From contig NZ_VFVR01000005.1 of assembly GCF_006442205.1 (NCBI RefSeq), positions 62,001-126,000 of the forward strand: a DNA stretch of 64,000 bases, read 5' to 3'. The notes beneath the pieces were generated by a model, which searched no databases, was not told where the DNA came from, and was given only the letters and a program-made list of their open reading frames with translations. This DNA comes from Mesorhizobium sp. B2-3-12. Lineage in GTDB: Bacteria; Pseudomonadota; Alphaproteobacteria; Rhizobiales; Rhizobiaceae. A program made the translations under genes and the position numbers. This document shows, one piece after another, positions 49,086 to 59,073 of this stretch (positions are counted from its first letter, which is position 1; each line of letters starts with the position of its first letter).

Positions 49086-50561
49086 ATGACGAACGCTCAG
49101 CCGGAGGCGGTGCAGGGGGAACGGATCAGGCTGATGTTCTGCCTCCTCGCAGCCTGTTTCACGGCTATGGCACTCGTCCCCTTTGCCGGCGCGACCCTAC
49201 AGGACCCCGACAGCTGGTGGCAGGTGAAGGTGGGGCTGGACTTCCTGGCGAACCGGACATTTCCGACCGTCGACCCCTATTCCTATACTTTCGCCGGCCA
49301 GCCCTGGATCGCCAAGGAATGGCTGGGCCAGGTCCTTCTCGGACTAGCCTATCGCGCTGCCGGCTGGAATGGCGTCGTCACGCTGATCATCGCCACGATC
49401 GGGCTGATGGTCCTGATGATGACATGGTTCCTCACCGCGCGGCTCAAGCCGACACTGGCGGTGGCGCTGGCCTTCGCCGCCGCCTTTCTGATCGCCCCGA
49501 TCTATACCGCGCGTCCACATGTCTTCACCTTGCCCATCATCGTCGCCTGGACCGCGGTGCTGTTTCGCGCTTCGGCCGAGGAGCAGGCGCCGCCCTGGTG
49601 GCTGCTTGCGCTGGTCGTCTTGTGGGCGAACCTGCACGCGACCTTCACGCTGAGCTTCGTGATCGCCGGCTTTGCCGGCCTGAACCTTCTGGCACGCATC
49701 GGCCTGTCGAAGCCCGCGCTCCTGGCAAGATGGGTCGCGTTCGGCCTGCTTTGCCTGGTGGCCAGCCTCATCCATCCTTACGGCGTGAAAGCAATCCTGG
49801 CCACATTCACCGTCGCCAGCGGCAATGAGGCGGTATCCCTGATCCAGGAATGGCGCCCTTTCAACGCGAGCGAGCAATCTTCCCAGGAAATCGCAATGCT
49901 GGCGGCGCTTTTCGCACTGCTGGTGTCGCGGATACGAATCGACTGGGCCAAGGCGCTGTTCATCGCCTTCACCTTGCATGTCTATCTCACCCATCTGCGA
50001 TTTATGTATTTGCCCTTTCTGTTGATACCCCTGGTGATGGCGGTCGAAATCGCACGGCAATATCCGCCGCTCTCGGCCACGACCTGGCTGGCGGAAAAGC
50101 GAGACAGCTTGGAAATGTTCTTTGCCAGGCGGTTCCACGCGCTTTGCGCCGCGGTCATTGTCCTGGTGCTCGGTGTGGCCGCGATCGCCGGCAGTGCCTA
50201 CCAGGTCGAGCCAAGTCCGAAGACATCAGCCAGCGGTGCGCTTGCATTCGCCAGGGATCACAACCTCGCCGGCAACGTGCTGAATTCCTACAATTTCGGC
50301 GGCACGCTGATTTTCCACGGCATCAAGACCTATATCGATGGCAGGACCGACCAGTTGTTCCTGGGCGGGTTCATGAAAGCGGATGACGCGACGGGGCAAA
50401 GCGACGGGAAACCGCTGCTGGAGGCGCAGTTGAAGAAATACGCCATTAGCTGGGCGCTGCTTGCCGCCGACGACACACGCATCCCCTTCTTCGCGGAGTT
50501 GGGCTGGAAGCGAGCCTATTCCGACGACCATGCCGTAATCTACCTGCCTCCCGGCGCCTGA
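49086..50561 (+). CDS. Multi-spanning membrane protein, possible GT-C glycosyltransferase
   Basis: Integral membrane protein of 491 residues with about ten helices. A first periplasmic loop has LQDPDSWWQVKVGLDFLANR and PTVDPYSYTFAGQPWIAKEWLGQ; acidic residues just after the first helix are typical of GT-C transferases. The C-terminal soluble part has NVLNSYNFGGTLIFHGIKTYIDGR. ATG 49086 follows AGGGGCAACGCAAT. Placed after gtrB-, methyltransferase- and gtrA-like genes, it is a good candidate for the type-specific enzyme that transfers the sugar to its final acceptor. This is inferred and not family-proven. Confidence 0.72.
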   Translation: MTNAQPEAVQGERIRLMFCLLAACFTAMALVPFAGATLQDPDSWWQVKVGLDFLANRTFPTVDPYSYTFAGQPWIAKEWLGQVLLGLAYRAAGWNGVVTLIIATIGLMVLMMTWFLTARLKPTLAVALAFAAAFLIAPIYTARPHVFTLPIIVAWTAVLFRASAEEQAPPWWLLALVVLWANLHATFTLSFVIAGFAGLNLLARIGLSKPALLARWVAFGLLCLVASLIHPYGVKAILATFTVASGNEAVSLIQEWRPFNASEQSSQEIAMLAALFALLVSRIRIDWAKALFIAFTLHVYLTHLRFMYLPFLLIPLVMAVEIARQYPPLSATTWLAEKRDSLEMFFARRFHALCAAVIVLVLGVAAIAGSAYQVEPSPKTSASGALAFARDHNLAGNVLNSYNFGGTLIFHGIKTYIDGRTDQLFLGGFMKADDATGQSDGKPLLEAQLKKYAISWALLAADDTRIPFFAELGWKRAYSDDHAVIYLPPGA

Positions 50562-50775
50562 TTTATCGCCTCCCTTCGCAAACCGGCACCACCGGCGCTC
50601 ACGGGCCTGGCATTCGCCTTGACATGCATGTTGCGGTGCAGCAAAACTATGCTGCAGGGCACATTCCGTGAGGCCTACAAGCCATGATTTTTCGCACGAC
50701 GCGGGATCACCGCATGACGAGCCTGTCAGGTCCCGCCGAGCGACCGTCGCGGGTCACGGCGTTGGGACCGGCCGA

Positions 50776-52706
50776 ATGAACTACAGGCGTGACATCGATG
50801 GCCTGCGGGCCGTCGCGGTGCTGCCCGTCGTGCTCTTCCATTTCGGCGTGTCCGCCATTCCCGGTGGCTTCACCGGCGTCGACATCTTTTTCGTCATATC
50901 GGGCTATCTGATCAGCGGCAGCCTGCTCGACGATCTCGATCGCGGCCAGTTCTCGATCGGACGCTTCTACTGGCGCCGTGCAAGGCGGATCTTGCCGGCT
51001 CTGAGCTTCGTCATCCTGCTTTCAAGCATTGCGGCCTGGTTCATCCTGCTGCCGTCGGACCTGCACGAATACAGCCTCAGCGTGATCGCTGCCTCGACCT
51101 TCTGGTCGAACATCTATTTCTGGAAGACGACGAACTATTTTTCGATCGACGCCGAGCTGCGGCCGCTGCTGCACACATGGTCGCTGTCGGTCGAGGAGCA
51201 GTATTACATCTTCGCGCCGATCCTCGTGTACCTGATCTACCGCTATGCCTCGAAGCGCTGGCTGACGATACTCCTGCCGATCGCCATCGGCAGTTTTGCG
51301 CTGGCGGTGACGGCGACCACGCTGGCGCCGACCGCCGGCTTCTACTCCTGCCGACACGCATCTGGGAACTGGCGCTGGGCGCCATGCTGATGCTGAAAAA
51401 GCCGCCGGCGCTTGCCAGCCGGCCGGCGACGGAACTGATCGGCCTGGCAGGCTTTGCCCTGCTCGCCTTCGGCTTCCTGACGATTTCGGAGAGCGACCCG
51501 TTTCCCGGCTACAATGCCCTGTTTCCCTGCATCGGAACGGCGCTGCTCATCTACGCGGGCCAAAATCACGCGGACCGGCCGGTGCCGGTCGCCACGCGCG
51601 TGCTCCAATTCGCTCCGATGGTCTGGGTCGGCCTCATCTCCTATTCGCTCTACCTCGTTCACTGGCCGATCAATTCCTTCGTCCACTACCTCTCCCTTAA
51701 AGCCATCTCCGTGCCGACGATCGTCGCGATGACGGTGGCCAGCTTCGCCCTGGCGACCTTTTCGTGGAAATATGTCGAACAGCCTTTCCGGCAGAAGCGG
51801 GCCTTCACCGCACCGCTGCCGATCTTCGCCTTTTCGGCGACGGCGATCGCGCTGCTGTGCATCGGCGGCCTGGCCGGCATGCTCGGCAATGGGTTTCCAC
51901 AGCGGTTTCCCGATTTTTCGACACAAAGGATCGTGGTGGGCGACTGGCGCAACGGTGTCTGCTTCAACGAGGGCGGGAACCGGATCGAGAACTGGAATCT
52001 CGCCGCCTGCACGCGCACGCACGGCTTTGCCACCAATGTGCTGCTGTGGGGCGATTCCTTCGCCGCCCACTATGTGTCGGGCCTGGAGGCCAACGCCGAT
52101 AAAATCCAGGCCAACGTCATCCAATATACCTATGCCGGCTGCCCGCCCAACCTGACCTATTTTTCCTACGCCCGGCCGGCCTGCACCCGCTTCAACGAAC
52201 GGGCGCTGTCGATCATCCGCGAGGCCAACATCCAGGCGGTGATCCTGAGCGGCCGATGGACCGACTACCAGGCCAGGGGCTTCGACGGGCTGCAGACGAC
52301 GATCGACCGACTGCGCGACATGGGTGTCAAGGTCTATGTCATCGGCCAGTCTCCGGAGTTCATCGCCGATGTCCAGAAGATCGCCTTCTTTGCAAAACAC
52401 GAGGGCGCCGTGAGCACATCCTGGCCGATGGCCATGGATCCCGACATCAACAAGGAGGTACAGCCCTACGCCAAGGGCGCGACCTTCATCGATCCGCTCG
52501 CCTATCTGTGCGACGCCACTGGCTGTTCCTACGCGGATGCCGCCAGCAAGCAGTTCCTCTATTTCGACTACGGCCATTTCTCTTCCGCCGGCGCGACGCT
52601 GGCCATCTCGAAATACTGGCCGAGCTTCGCCGCCGGCGGCGAAGTCGCGAAGGCCAGGGAGCCAGCGCCGACCGTCACCGGCGAACTGGCGAAGCCCGCA
52701 TTGTGA
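50776..52706 (+). pseudogene. Acyltransferase-3 / SGNH O-acetyltransferase, frameshifted
   Basis: Two overlapping frames together encode one OafA-like protein of about 643 residues. Frame 1 (ATG 50776 to about 51345) carries NYRRDIDGLRAVAVLPVVLFHF, the catalytic-histidine helix, and further membrane helices up to TAGFY. Frame 2 continues from about 51346 with LPTRIWELALGAMLML, more helices, and a periplasmic SGNH domain (WGDSFAAHYV, and YFDYGHFSSAGA with Asp and His). One missing base in the TAC-TCC-TGC region near 51345-51347 explains the break. It should O-acetylate a surface glycan. It is either a recent inactivation or a sequencing error; both halves otherwise look undamaged. Confidence 0.85.
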
Positions 52707-52758
52707 GACCGGTTTGCGATTGCCCGACGCCATGGCGTCATGATAACGAGGCTGCAGC

Positions 52759-52832
52759 GCGGGTATGATGTAATGGTAGCCTGTCAGCTTCCCAAGCTGA
52801 ACGCGCGGGTTCGATTCCCGCTACCCGCTCCA
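52759..52832 (+). tRNA. tRNA-Gly (CCC)
   Basis: The acceptor stem GCGGGTA pairs with TACCCGC. The anticodon stem TCAGC/GCTGA encloses TTCCCAA, giving anticodon CCC. The T-arm GCGGGTTCGATTCCCGC is intact, and CCA is encoded. No integrated element or repeated 3' end is seen on its downstream side within 200 bp. Confidence 0.96.
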
Positions 52833-53046
52833 GCCTGACATCGCAGTATCTAGGTTGTCGGCTTGTTAGGCCCGCCCGATTCGCACCTGCGCCTTCGCCC
52901 GGCCACAGGAAATCGCCTGCGAAGGCGGTCCTGTCGCTGCAGCACGACCCGACCCATGTCACGGCGCCGAACGCATTCATTGTTCCTGGAATCGGGAGCA
53001 GGCGCCGGCCATGCTGTAGGCCGGCGCCTACTCAGTCAGAAGCCGA

Positions 53047-53403
53047 TTACAGCCAGGCGCGGAGCCAGACGCGCTCGCGCCAGCAGCGGCTACGGCGGCG
53101 GCCATGGCGCCAGTAGCTGCGGCAAACTCGTCTCCAACCGCGACGACGCCCGTGGCGACGGCGCCAGCGGCCATTGTAGCCATCGTGCCCATGGTGGCCA
53201 CGATGCCCGCTGCGATGCGAGACCTGCTCCAGCTCGACCGCCTCATCCCCTTCGAAGACCGCCGAATCCGGCTTGTCCAGCTCATCGAGAATTCCGTTGC
53301 CCTGGGGAACACCTGCAACCGCGCGGCCGGTTCCGGCTACACCAGCAAACGCCACTGCCCCCGCAACGCCAAGCAATCCAGTAAGAAACAACCGACGTTC
53401 CAT
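53047..53403 (-). CDS. Small secreted Arg/His-rich protein
   Basis: Protein of 118 residues. ATG 53403 has an ideal GGGAGGT site. The N-terminus MERRLFLTGLLGVAGAVAFAG is a Tat- or Sec-like signal, and the middle is acidic (GILDELDKPDSAVFEGDEAVELEQV). From residue about 61 the chain turns extremely basic, with Arg, His, Trp, Gly and a few Cys (GRWRRRHGRRRGWRRVCRSY). The shape recalls small rhizobial proteins loosely annotated as protamine-like. The acidic half may neutralise the basic half until export or cleavage. Function unknown; possibly nucleic-acid, metal or polysaccharide binding. Confidence 0.65.
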   Translation of the reverse strand: MERRLFLTGLLGVAGAVAFAGVAGTGRAVAGVPQGNGILDELDKPDSAVFEGDEAVELEQVSHRSGHRGHHGHDGYNGRWRRRHGRRRGWRRVCRSYWRHGRRRSRCWRERVWLRAWL

Positions 53404-53509
53404 AAAGACCTCCCGAGTTGTTGACCATCGACACCTCGTTCCCTCGCCCAAAAAAGGCTCCAGCGCGCATGCCGATTGGTTTGAACGCGCGACTGCAATT
53501 CTCGTTCCA

Positions 53510-54499
53510 TCATCCCACTTCGCGCAGGATGAAATCATGCAGCATCTTGGCCGCCGGCGACAGTACGCGATTCCTGACCGTAATCAGGCTGTAGGGCCTG
53601 ACCTCGATGTCGAATTCGGTCTGGACGACATCGATGGCGCCGGCAAGCCCGTCCGGGTTCTGGATGAACTTCGCCACCTGCACCGAGACCGGCGCGATGG
53701 CATCGGATTGCGCGACCATGACCAGGGTCAGCAGCAGCGAGCTGGTGTTCAAGATGCGGTCCGGCAGCGCGATGTTGCGGTTCAGGAAGTTGCTCTCCAT
53801 CGCCTGGCGCAAGGGCGAACCGCCCGACTGGAAGACCCAGTCATAGGCAGCGGTGTCTTCCAGCCGCACCACATTGCCCCTGGCGAGCGGGTGGCCTCGG
53901 CGCACGATCAGGCAGGCCTTCTCGACGCCGATCACACGCGATTCGAACAGCCGCGGATTGAGGTCGTCGGGAATGCGGGCGATGATGAAGTCGTGGCGCG
54001 AGGCGATCAGCTCGCGGGCGAGCACGTTAGACGTCTCGACCTGCATGGTGATCTCGATGCGCGGGTAGATGCGGCGGATCTCGCGGATCGCCGGCACCGC
54101 CAATTCGATTGCCGGCGCGGTTACCGCGCCGAGGAAGACCGCGCCGCCCTTGCCGGCCTTGAGCTCGGCAATCTCGCGGTCGGCCTCGCGCATCTCGAGC
54201 AGGATCGAGCGAGCTCGCCTGGCGAGTGCCTGGCCATAGGGCGTGAGGGTGACGCCGCGCGGCAGCCGTTCGCACAGTTTGACGTCGAGCACCGCCTCCA
54301 TCTCGGCGATCATGCGCGAGGCGGCCGGCTGGGAGATGTTCATGACCTGGGCCGCGGCGCTCACCCTTCCGTGATCGTCGAGGGCGGCGATCATGCGCAT
54401 GTGGCGCAAGCTCAGGCCGCTCCGCAGCAGCGTCTCCCCGTCTCTGGGGAGCTTCTCGTAACTCACTGGAATTGCATCGGGATCGCGCAATGCCGCCAT
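53510..54499 (-). CDS. gbpR: LysR-family regulator (GbpR-like)
   Basis: LysR-type regulator of 329 residues. The N-terminal helix-turn-helix LSLRHMRMIAALDDHGRVSAAAQVMNISQPAASRMIAEME covers residues about 29-68, followed by an effector-binding domain with VFLGAVTAPAIELAVPAIRE and ARIPDDLNPRLFESRVIG. ATG 54499 follows GGAAG; the longer frame is not supported. It is divergent from chvE. In Agrobacterium, GbpR sits beside chvE and controls it in response to sugars, so the same role is likely here. Two palindromes lie in the intervening gap. Confidence 0.88.
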   Translation of the reverse strand: MAALRDPDAIPVSYEKLPRDGETLLRSGLSLRHMRMIAALDDHGRVSAAAQVMNISQPAASRMIAEMEAVLDVKLCERLPRGVTLTPYGQALARRARSILLEMREADREIAELKAGKGGAVFLGAVTAPAIELAVPAIREIRRIYPRIEITMQVETSNVLARELIASRHDFIIARIPDDLNPRLFESRVIGVEKACLIVRRGHPLARGNVVRLEDTAAYDWVFQSGGSPLRQAMESNFLNRNIALPDRILNTSSLLLTLVMVAQSDAIAPVSVQVAKFIQNPDGLAGAIDVVQTEFDIEVRPYSLITVRNRVLSPAAKMLHDFILREVG

Positions 54500-54541
54500 G
54501 ATCTTCCAATCTTTCCGCCGGTTCCTTCCGCATGCTAAATC

Positions 54542-54557
54542 ATACCGGTTTCGGTAT
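54542..54557. promoter_or_regulatory. Palindrome near the gbpR start
   Basis: ATACCG-GTTT-CGGTAT is a perfect 16-bp inverted repeat, 43 bp upstream of gbpR. Symmetry and place fit a LysR-type autoregulatory site. Confidence 0.45.
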
Positions 54558-54577
54558 AGCAATCACCAGAGATCGCA

Positions 54578-54595
54578 TTTGACAGTTATGTCAAA
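54578..54595. promoter_or_regulatory. Palindrome in the gbpR-chvE gap
   Basis: TTTGACA-GTTA-TGTCAAA is a perfect 18-bp inverted repeat, 195 bp before chvE. It contains TTGACA, so a bound regulator could cover a -35 element. Candidate GbpR site. The rest of the gap to 54790 shows no other clear element. Confidence 0.45.
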
Positions 54596-54790
54596 GCGAC
54601 CCACCCTTCGCGCGTTCCGAAGCGCAGGGGTCGGCGACGGCCAAAATCGTATCGATTGAAACTGCGTCGCGGAGCCGATTGGGAGGATACCGGAGATCGA
54701 TAAAGCCGACAGCGGCGCGTTTGCGCTCCTGCTTGGCCGCGCGGCCCGCGAAGCCCCGAGGTGTCGCGTCCATCAACCAGGGAGAGTAAT

Positions 54791-55861
54791 GTGAAGATTA
54801 TCAAGACGCTGGCCGCCGTGGCGGCCCTTGGCATCGCTGCCATGAGCTATCAGGCGCACGCGGCCGACAAGGGTCTTGTCGGCGTGCTGATGCCGACCAA
54901 GACCTCGCAGCGCTGGATCAATGACGGCGACGCCGTCAAGTCCCAGCTCGAGGCTCTCGGCTACACGGTCGACCTGCAATATGCGCAGGATGACATCCCC
55001 AACCAGCTCAGCCAGCTGGAAAACGAAATCACCAAGGGCCCGAAGGCGCTGATCATCGCCTCGATCGACGGCACCACCCTGTCGGATGCGCTGCAGAAGG
55101 CCAACGACGCGGGCGTCGTCGTCATCGCCTATGACCGCCTGATCAAGAAGACCAAGAACGTCGACTATTACACCACCTTCGACAATTTCGGCGTCGGCGT
55201 GATCCAGGCTAATTCCCTGGTCAAGGGCCTCAAGGAGCGTTTCCCGAACACCAAGCCGTGGAACGTCGAACTGTTCGGCGGTTCGCCCGACGACAACAAC
55301 GCCTTCTTCTTCTACAATGGCGCGATCTCGGTCCTGCAGCCGCTGATCGACGACGGCTCGATCAAGATCAAGTCCGGCCAGACCGGCATGGACAAGGTCG
55401 GCACGCTGCGCTGGCTCGCCGCCACCGCCCAGGCGCGCATGGACAACCTGCTGTCGGCCAACTACTCGGACGGCAGCCGCGTCGATGGCGTTCTGTCGCC
55501 CTATGACGGCCTGTCGCGCGGCATCACCGCCTCGCTGCGCGCCGTCGGCTACGGCACCGACGCACAGCCCTGGCCGATCGTGACCGGCCAGGACGCCGAG
55601 ACCGCCTCGGTCAAGCTGATCATCTCGGGCGAGCAGTACTCGACCGTGTTCAAGGACACCCGCGAACTGGCCAAGGCCACAGTGCAGCTGGTCGACAAGG
55701 TGCTCTCGGGCGGCAAGCCGGACGGCCTCGATGAAAAGACCTACAACAACGACGTCAAGGTGGTTCCCTCGATCCTGCTGACGCCGCATGAGGTCGACAA
55801 GTCGAACTACCAGGCGCTGGTCGTCGACTCCGGCTACATCAAGGCCGAAGACCTGAAGTAA
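54791..55861 (+). CDS. chvE: Multiple-sugar-binding periplasmic protein
   Basis: Periplasmic protein of 356 residues binding galactose, glucose, arabinose and related sugars. The signal peptide 1-25 ends [27 protein letters not shown], the [21 protein letters not shown] segment, [16 protein letters not shown] and [19 protein letters not shown] match Agrobacterium ChvE closely in order and wording. In Agrobacterium ChvE also presents sugars to VirA. GTG 54791 follows GGGAGAG. A terminator-type hairpin separates it from gguA, so it is probably made in excess over the permease. Confidence 0.94.
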   Translation: MKIIKTLAAVAALGIAAMSYQAHAADKGLVGVLMPTKTSQRWINDGDAVKSQLEALGYTVDLQYAQDDIPNQLSQLENEITKGPKALIIASIDGTTLSDALQKANDAGVVVIAYDRLIKKTKNVDYYTTFDNFGVGVIQANSLVKGLKERFPNTKPWNVELFGGSPDDNNAFFFYNGAISVLQPLIDDGSIKIKSGQTGMDKVGTLRWLAATAQARMDNLLSANYSDGSRVDGVLSPYDGLSRGITASLRAVGYGTDAQPWPIVTGQDAETASVKLIISGEQYSTVFKDTRELAKATVQLVDKVLSGGKPDGLDEKTYNNDVKVVPSILLTPHEVDKSNYQALVVDSGYIKAEDLK

Positions 55862-55878
55862 TCCCGGTTACAAGGACA

Positions 55879-55907
55879 GGGGTCCTGCGCGACGCAGGGC
55901 CCCTTTT
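55879..55907 (+). terminator. Intrinsic terminator/attenuator after chvE
   Basis: GGGG-T-CCTGCG pairs with CGCAGG-G-CCCC around CGA, followed by TTTT. It lies 18 bp after chvE and before gguA in the same operon, so it probably lets only part of transcription continue into gguABC. Confidence 0.75.
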
Positions 55908-55942
55908 CGTTCACAAGCGACCCCGGTATTGTTTCTGCCGGC

Positions 55943-56020
55943 CTAGAGCAATTCCAGGAAAAGCGCGCGGCGGTTTTCCTGGAAAAGCGCCTGGCGCTTT
56001 CCCTAGGGAATTGCGTAAAA
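55943..56020. repeat. Dispersed palindromic repeat, copy 3 (chvE-gguA gap)
   Basis: It opens CTAGAGCAATTCCAGGAAAA and closes GGGAATTGCGTAAAA, the reverse orientation of the copies at 20764 and 38844. The middle differs and has GGTTTTCC and AAAGCGCC/GGCGCTTT-type arms. It ends 15 bp before the gguA ribosome site. Confidence 0.7.
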
Positions 56021-56048
56021 ACAAGAAAGTCTAGGAGGAGCTTGCCTA

Positions 56049-57581
56049 ATGACTTCGACGATTTTGGAGATGCGCGACATCACCAAGACGTTCCCCGGCG
56101 TGAAGGCGTTGTCGAACGTCAATCTCAGCGTCGAGGAAGGCGAAATCCATGCCGTGGTCGGCGAGAACGGCGCTGGAAAATCGACATTGATGAAGGTGCT
56201 GTCGGGTGTCTATCCCTCCGGCACCTATGACGGCCAGATCATCTTTCAGGGCCAGGAATGCCATTTCAAAGGCATCCATGACAGCGAACACAAGGGCATC
56301 GTCATCATCCACCAGGAGCTTGCGCTGGTGCCGATGCTGTCGATCGCCGAAAACATTTTCCTCGGCAACGAGCGCGCGAGACACGGCGTCATCGACTGGG
56401 ACGCCAACGAGGCGCGCACGGCCGAGCTGTTGAAGAAAGTCGGGCTCAGGGAAGACCCCAAGACGCTGATCACCCATATCGGCGTCGGCAAGCAGCAGCT
56501 GGTCGAAATCGCCAAGGCGCTGAGCAAGGAAGTGAAGCTCTTGATCCTCGACGAGCCGACGGCGTCGCTCAGCGAAAAGGACAGCCAGGCGCTGCTCGAT
56601 CTCCTGCTCGAGTTCAAGCGGCAGGGCATGACCTCGATCCTGATTTCCCACAAGCTCAACGAAGTGAACCGCGTCGCCGACAAGGTGACGGTGATCCGCG
56701 ACGGGCGCACGATCGAAACATTGCCGAGGAAGGAGATCAGCGAGGACCGGATCATCACCTCGATGGTCGGCCGCTCACTCGACGACCGCTATCCACCGCG
56801 CGAGCCAAACATCGGCGACGTCATTTTCGAAGTCAAGGACTGGTCGGTCTACCACCCGATCCATGCCGAACGGCAGGTGATCAAGAGCATCGACCTCAAG
56901 GTGCGCAAGGGCGAAGTGGTCGGCATCGCCGGGCTGATGGGCGCCGGCCGCACCGAATTCGCCATGAGCCTGTTCGGTCGCTCCTATGGCCGGCGCATCA
57001 GCGGCGAGGTGTTGCTCAACGGCAAGCCCGTGGACCTTTCGACAGTGGGCAAGGCGGTGCAGAACGGCGTCGCCTATGTCACCGAGGACCGCAAGACCTA
57101 TGGGCTGAACCTCATCGACCATATCAAGCACAATGTGACGCTGGCCAACCTCGGCGGCGTTTCCAGCGGCGGCGTCATCGACGACATGCGCGAGATGAGC
57201 GTCGCCAACGACTATCGCAAGAAGACCAATATCCGTGCGTCGAGCGTCTATCAGCTGACCGGAAACCTCTCGGGAGGCAACCAGCAGAAGGTGGTGCTGT
57301 CGAAATGGCTGTTCGCCGACCCGGAAGTTCTGATCCTCGACGAGCCGACGCGCGGCATTGACGTCGGCGCCAAGTACGAAATCTATACAATCATCGCCCG
57401 CCTCGCCGCCGAGGGCAAGGCGATCATCGTCATCTCGTCGGAAATGCCGGAACTGCTCGGCATCACCGACCGGATCTATGTCATGAACGAAGGACGCATC
57501 GTCGGCGAGATGGCGGCAAGCGACGCCAGCCAGGAAAAAATCATGCGCGCCATTGTCCGCGGAGAAGGAAAAGCATCATGA
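56049..57581 (+). CDS. gguA: Sugar ABC transporter ATP-binding protein
   Basis: Double ATPase of 510 residues for the ChvE-linked importer. Domain 1: Walker [10 protein letters not shown], signature [16 protein letters not shown] and Walker [13 protein letters not shown]. Domain 2: degenerate Walker [10 protein letters not shown], canonical signature LSGGNQQK and Walker [18 protein letters not shown] 56049 has GGAGGAG eight bases upstream. It overlaps gguB by ATGA. Agrobacterium GguA and GguB with ChvE take up glucose and galactose. Confidence 0.94.
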   Translation: MTSTILEMRDITKTFPGVKALSNVNLSVEEGEIHAVVGENGAGKSTLMKVLSGVYPSGTYDGQIIFQGQECHFKGIHDSEHKGIVIIHQELALVPMLSIAENIFLGNERARHGVIDWDANEARTAELLKKVGLREDPKTLITHIGVGKQQLVEIAKALSKEVKLLILDEPTASLSEKDSQALLDLLLEFKRQGMTSILISHKLNEVNRVADKVTVIRDGRTIETLPRKEISEDRIITSMVGRSLDDRYPPREPNIGDVIFEVKDWSVYHPIHAERQVIKSIDLKVRKGEVVGIAGLMGAGRTEFAMSLFGRSYGRRISGEVLLNGKPVDLSTVGKAVQNGVAYVTEDRKTYGLNLIDHIKHNVTLANLGGVSSGGVIDDMREMSVANDYRKKTNIRASSVYQLTGNLSGGNQQKVVLSKWLFADPEVLILDEPTRGIDVGAKYEIYTIIARLAAEGKAIIVISSEMPELLGITDRIYVMNEGRIVGEMAASDASQEKIMRAIVRGEGKAS

Positions 57582-58870
57582 GCACAGACAGCGCTCCCGC
57601 GCCGCAAAGCGGCACCGCCGAGGACGTCAAGCAGGGGTCTCGCGTCGCCGTCTCCGCGCTGACGACGAACCTGCGCGAATACGGCCTGATCATCGCGCTG
57701 ATCGTCATCATGCTATTCTTCCAGTACACGACGTCGGGAACGCTGTTCAAACCGGTCAACCTCAGCAATCTGGTGCAGCAGAACTCGTTCATCATCGTGA
57801 TGGCGCTCGGCATGCTGCTGGTCATCGTCGCCGGCTATATCGATCTCAGCGTGGGATCGGTCGCCGGTTTCATCGGCGCGCTTGCCGCGATGATGATGGT
57901 GATCTGGCCGCTCGGCATATTCAGCAATCCGCTCGTGGTGTCGATCGTCTGCCTCATCGTCGGAGGGCTGATCGGCGCCGCGCAAGGGTACTGGATCGCC
58001 TATCACCGCATTCCGAGTTTCATCGTGACGCTGGCCGGCATGCTGATCTTCCGCGGCATCTGCCAGGCCCTGCTTGGCGGCGGCTCCTCGGTCGGCCCGC
58101 TCCCCGACAGCTTCAAGGCGCTGAGTTCCGGCTTCATCCCGGACGTGATCGGCCCGCTGACGCTGATCCCGCCGACGGTTAACGCGGCCGGCAAGACCAT
58201 TTTGGGCAGCGGCCTGACGCTGCACATGACGACGGTCGTGCTCGGCCTGATCGCCGTGCTGGCCTATGCCTATTTCGGCTTCAGGACGCGGCGCAAGCGC
58301 GAGCTTCATGGTTATGAGGCAGAGCCTTTCACTCTGTTCGTCATCAAGACCCTGGTGGGCAGCGCGCTGGCGCTCTTCCTGGTCTTCCAGTTCGCGACCT
58401 ATCGGGGCCTGCCTATCGTGCTCCTGGTGATGGGCGTGCTGATCTCGCTGTTCGTCTTCGTCACCAAGCGCATGACCATCGGCCGGCGCATCTATGCGAT
58501 GGGCGGCAATGCCAAGGCCGCGCAGCTGTCGGGCATCAACACCGAAAGGCTGACGCTCTGGGTGTTCGTCAATATGGGCGTGCTGTCGGCGCTCGGCGGC
58601 CTGATCATCGCGGCGCGTCTCGGCCAGGCCGTGCCGGCGGCGGGCCTCGGCAGCGAGCTCGACGTGATCGCGGCCGTCTTCATCGGCGGCGCCTCGGCGA
58701 TGGGCGGCGTCGGCCAGGTGATCGGCGCGGTGGTCGGCGGCTTTATCATGGGCGTGATGAACAACGGCATGTCGATCATGGGCGTCAATGTCGACTGGCA
58801 GCAGGTGGTCAAGGGCCTGGTGCTGCTCGGCGCCGTCATCTTCGACGTCTACAACAAGAACAAGGCTTAA
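57578..58870 (+). CDS. gguB: Sugar ABC transporter permease
   Basis: Permease of 430 residues of the BPD_transp_2 family, longer than the usual 320-340 because of a loop insertion around residues 195-290 that includes charged [17 protein letters not shown], as seen in XylH-type permeases. [37 protein letters not shown] and [21 protein letters not shown] are the family landmarks. Start overlaps gguA. A single permease gene is present, so the channel is probably a homodimer. A 203-bp gap without recognisable genes follows before gguC. Confidence 0.93.
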   Translation: MSTDSAPAPQSGTAEDVKQGSRVAVSALTTNLREYGLIIALIVIMLFFQYTTSGTLFKPVNLSNLVQQNSFIIVMALGMLLVIVAGYIDLSVGSVAGFIGALAAMMMVIWPLGIFSNPLVVSIVCLIVGGLIGAAQGYWIAYHRIPSFIVTLAGMLIFRGICQALLGGGSSVGPLPDSFKALSSGFIPDVIGPLTLIPPTVNAAGKTILGSGLTLHMTTVVLGLIAVLAYAYFGFRTRRKRELHGYEAEPFTLFVIKTLVGSALALFLVFQFATYRGLPIVLLVMGVLISLFVFVTKRMTIGRRIYAMGGNAKAAQLSGINTERLTLWVFVNMGVLSALGGLIIAARLGQAVPAAGLGSELDVIAAVFIGGASAMGGVGQVIGAVVGGFIMGVMNNGMSIMGVNVDWQQVVKGLVLLGAVIFDVYNKNKA

Positions 58871-59073
58871 GGGCTGGGGGCACAGACTAGGAGGCATACG
58901 GGTTCTAGACCGCGAAGCTGCCGGCAGACCGTCGGCACCAAGAAGTCCGTCGAGGACCAGGCTCGCGAACGCAATCCGGACGAAGCATTTCAACCGTGGC
59001 GCGTTCCCGCGCCGCGCCGGTGCGGATTTTGCCGATTGGCAGCCGGATACAGATAAATGAGAGAGGACTGATC

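Noticed and set aside
50615-50665. TTGACA with repeated TGCAGCA-like words before the acyltransferase gene
   Set aside because: The -35-like hexamer lacks a -10 at suitable spacing and the TGCAGCA words are too short to claim an operator.
52738-52980. Minus-strand ORF overlapping tRNA-Gly and encoding AGIEPARSAWEADRLPLHHT
   Set aside because: Antisense translation of tRNA-Gly, another recurrent false ORF.
53104-53424. Plus-strand ORF opposite the Arg/His-rich protein gene
   Set aside because: The minus-strand ORF has the strong ribosome site and signal peptide; the plus-strand frame is Ala/Pro/Thr-rich with no start support.
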